Source: Candidatus Heimdallarchaeota archaeon
GTDB taxonomy: Archaea; Asgardarchaeota; Heimdallarchaeia; Heimdallarchaeales; Kariarchaeaceae
Direction: 5' to 3'
DNA length: 6,302 bases
NCBI GenBank assembly: GCA_022574115.1
Contig: JACZSS010000176.1
Coordinates: forward strand, 1-6,302
Shown: piece after piece, positions 5,614 to 6,302 of the stretch
How positions within the stretch are numbered: position 1 is the stretch's first letter
Layout of the letters: the number at the start of each line of letters is the position of its first letter
The notes under the pieces: model-generated
What the model saw: only the letters and a program-made list of their open reading frames with translations
Databases searched by the model: none
Told to the model about the DNA's origin: nothing
Translations under genes and position numbers: made by a program

Positions 5614-6216
5614 TTAATATTTGCTCACAGCTGGGATCATGCCCATCCTATGTAATTCCAATAGATAATGATCGACTTCAGATTTAAGATCTTCATCTAA
5701 AATTATATTTCCGTACTGCAGGATGGTGTTTAAAAATCGTCCAGCCCCAGTGTATGCTATAATTTTATTTTCTTTAAACCAAAAGTATAAAATAGCATTT
5801 AGTGTCAGGTTTAGTTTCATTGGATCATTTACAGTCGCATCCCTTGAAACCCAGACCATATCTTTTTCTGCAATTATATTTACTATTTTCCAACTATGTA
5901 AGATTTTTGACAGCCATTTTCTCTCATTCATAAAATCGGTTTTACCATTATACTGATCAGGATGTGGTCCAGGTCCTACGGTCACATCTTCGTCAAAATT
6001 CAAGAGTTTGATAAATTTAATCCAATTCATTCCTCCTTTGGGACTCTTGACTTTATCAGATTTTACGACTTTTTGTACTAAGCCGTACTCCTTCATTTTG
6101 ACTTCAGGGGGAAACCCGAACTGCGGGTGTAACAACGATTCCATTAAATTCCAATCTCGATTATTGGCCGCTTCGAAAAACTGGTGAACTATCTTTTTGT
6201 GAATTTCTATACTCAT
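5614..6216 (-). CDS. SnoaL/NTF2-like domain protein
   Basis: From the ATG at 6216 this is a 200-residue protein. The first 37 residues (SIEIHKKIVHQFFEAANNRD, then W-N-L-M-E-S-L-L-H-P) match the start of the SnoaL-like branch of the NTF2 cone fold, where an amphipathic helix precedes a short helix and a His-Pro turn. Later strands also fit: MVWVSRDATVND (120-131) and AILYFWFKENKIIAYTGAGR (141-160), the equivalent of the F-x-x-x-x-G-K-I-x-x strand. Residues 38-75 are an insertion compared with the usual 130-residue domain, and 170-200 form a C-terminal helix. Family members range from polyketide cyclases to ligand-binding proteins of unknown role; substrate cannot be predicted. The frame stays open to a TTG at 6246, but the ATG at 6216 suits the domain boundary and the TATA-like element. 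No neighbour on the same strand. Confidence 0.78.
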   Translation of the reverse strand: MSIEIHKKIVHQFFEAANNRDWNLMESLLHPQFGFPPEVKMKEYGLVQKVVKSDKVKSPKGGMNWIKFIKLLNFDEDVTVGPGPHPDQYNGKTDFMNERKWLSKILHSWKIVNIIAEKDMVWVSRDATVNDPMKLNLTLNAILYFWFKENKIIAYTGAGRFLNTILQYGNIILDEDLKSEVDHYLLELHRMGMIPAVSKY

Positions 6217-6237
6217 TAGCAATGGGGAAATATCTGT

Positions 6238-6248
6238 ACATATCAATT
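6238..6248 (-). promoter_or_regulatory. Possible TATA box for the SnoaL-like gene
   Basis: On the minus strand the sequence AATTGATATGT is centred 27 bp before the ATG at 6216, consistent with a leaderless transcript. This also argues that the upstream in-frame TTG at 6246 is not the start, since it would lie inside the promoter. Confidence 0.3.
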
Positions 6249-6302
6249 ATTCTACGAATGAGTCAAAACTAAATCAAAAATGATCCAAATTATCTCTTAG
6301 AT

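Overview
The window looks archaeal. The strongest evidence is an intron-split tRNA gene whose introns are bounded by bulge-helix-bulge (BHB) splice motifs. Further support comes from TATA-like boxes about 25 nt upstream of start codons with almost no leader and no Shine-Dalgarno sequence, and from a surface beta-helix protein with a Thr-rich stalk and C-terminal membrane anchor. The base composition is AT-rich. The style of the TPR and surface proteins resembles Asgard archaea (Heimdallarchaeia-like), but that placement is inference from memory of such proteins, not a search result.

Left part, minus strand (1-1641): a secreted, membrane-anchored NosD-like beta-helix protein is followed 25 bp downstream by a gene that runs off the left edge. 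That second gene joins a cytoplasmic TPR-type N-terminus in frame to what looks like the C-terminal domain of a secreted surface protein, which is an odd chimera.

Middle (1642-2775): an intergenic stretch, then the decayed remains of a minus-strand gene for a protein with two zinc-ribbon-like cysteine motifs. It is broken by two in-frame stops and at least one frameshift.

Centre (2776-2941): the most notable element is a plus-strand tRNA-Gly(GCC) gene interrupted by three short introns, in the D-arm (34 nt), anticodon loop (23 nt, canonical 37/38) and T-loop (29 nt). Removing them leaves a 71-nt cloverleaf with an encoded CCA, and an oligo-T tract follows. The interruption is easy to miss, because the region also carries a spurious 61-codon antisense reading frame.

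Right part (3083-6216): a tandem-GNAT acetyltransferase (+), a small four-helix membrane protein (-), a divergently transcribed seven-helix membrane protein (+), and a SnoaL/NTF2-like protein (-). These appear to be independent single-gene units with their own promoters. I see no operon or joint pathway among them.
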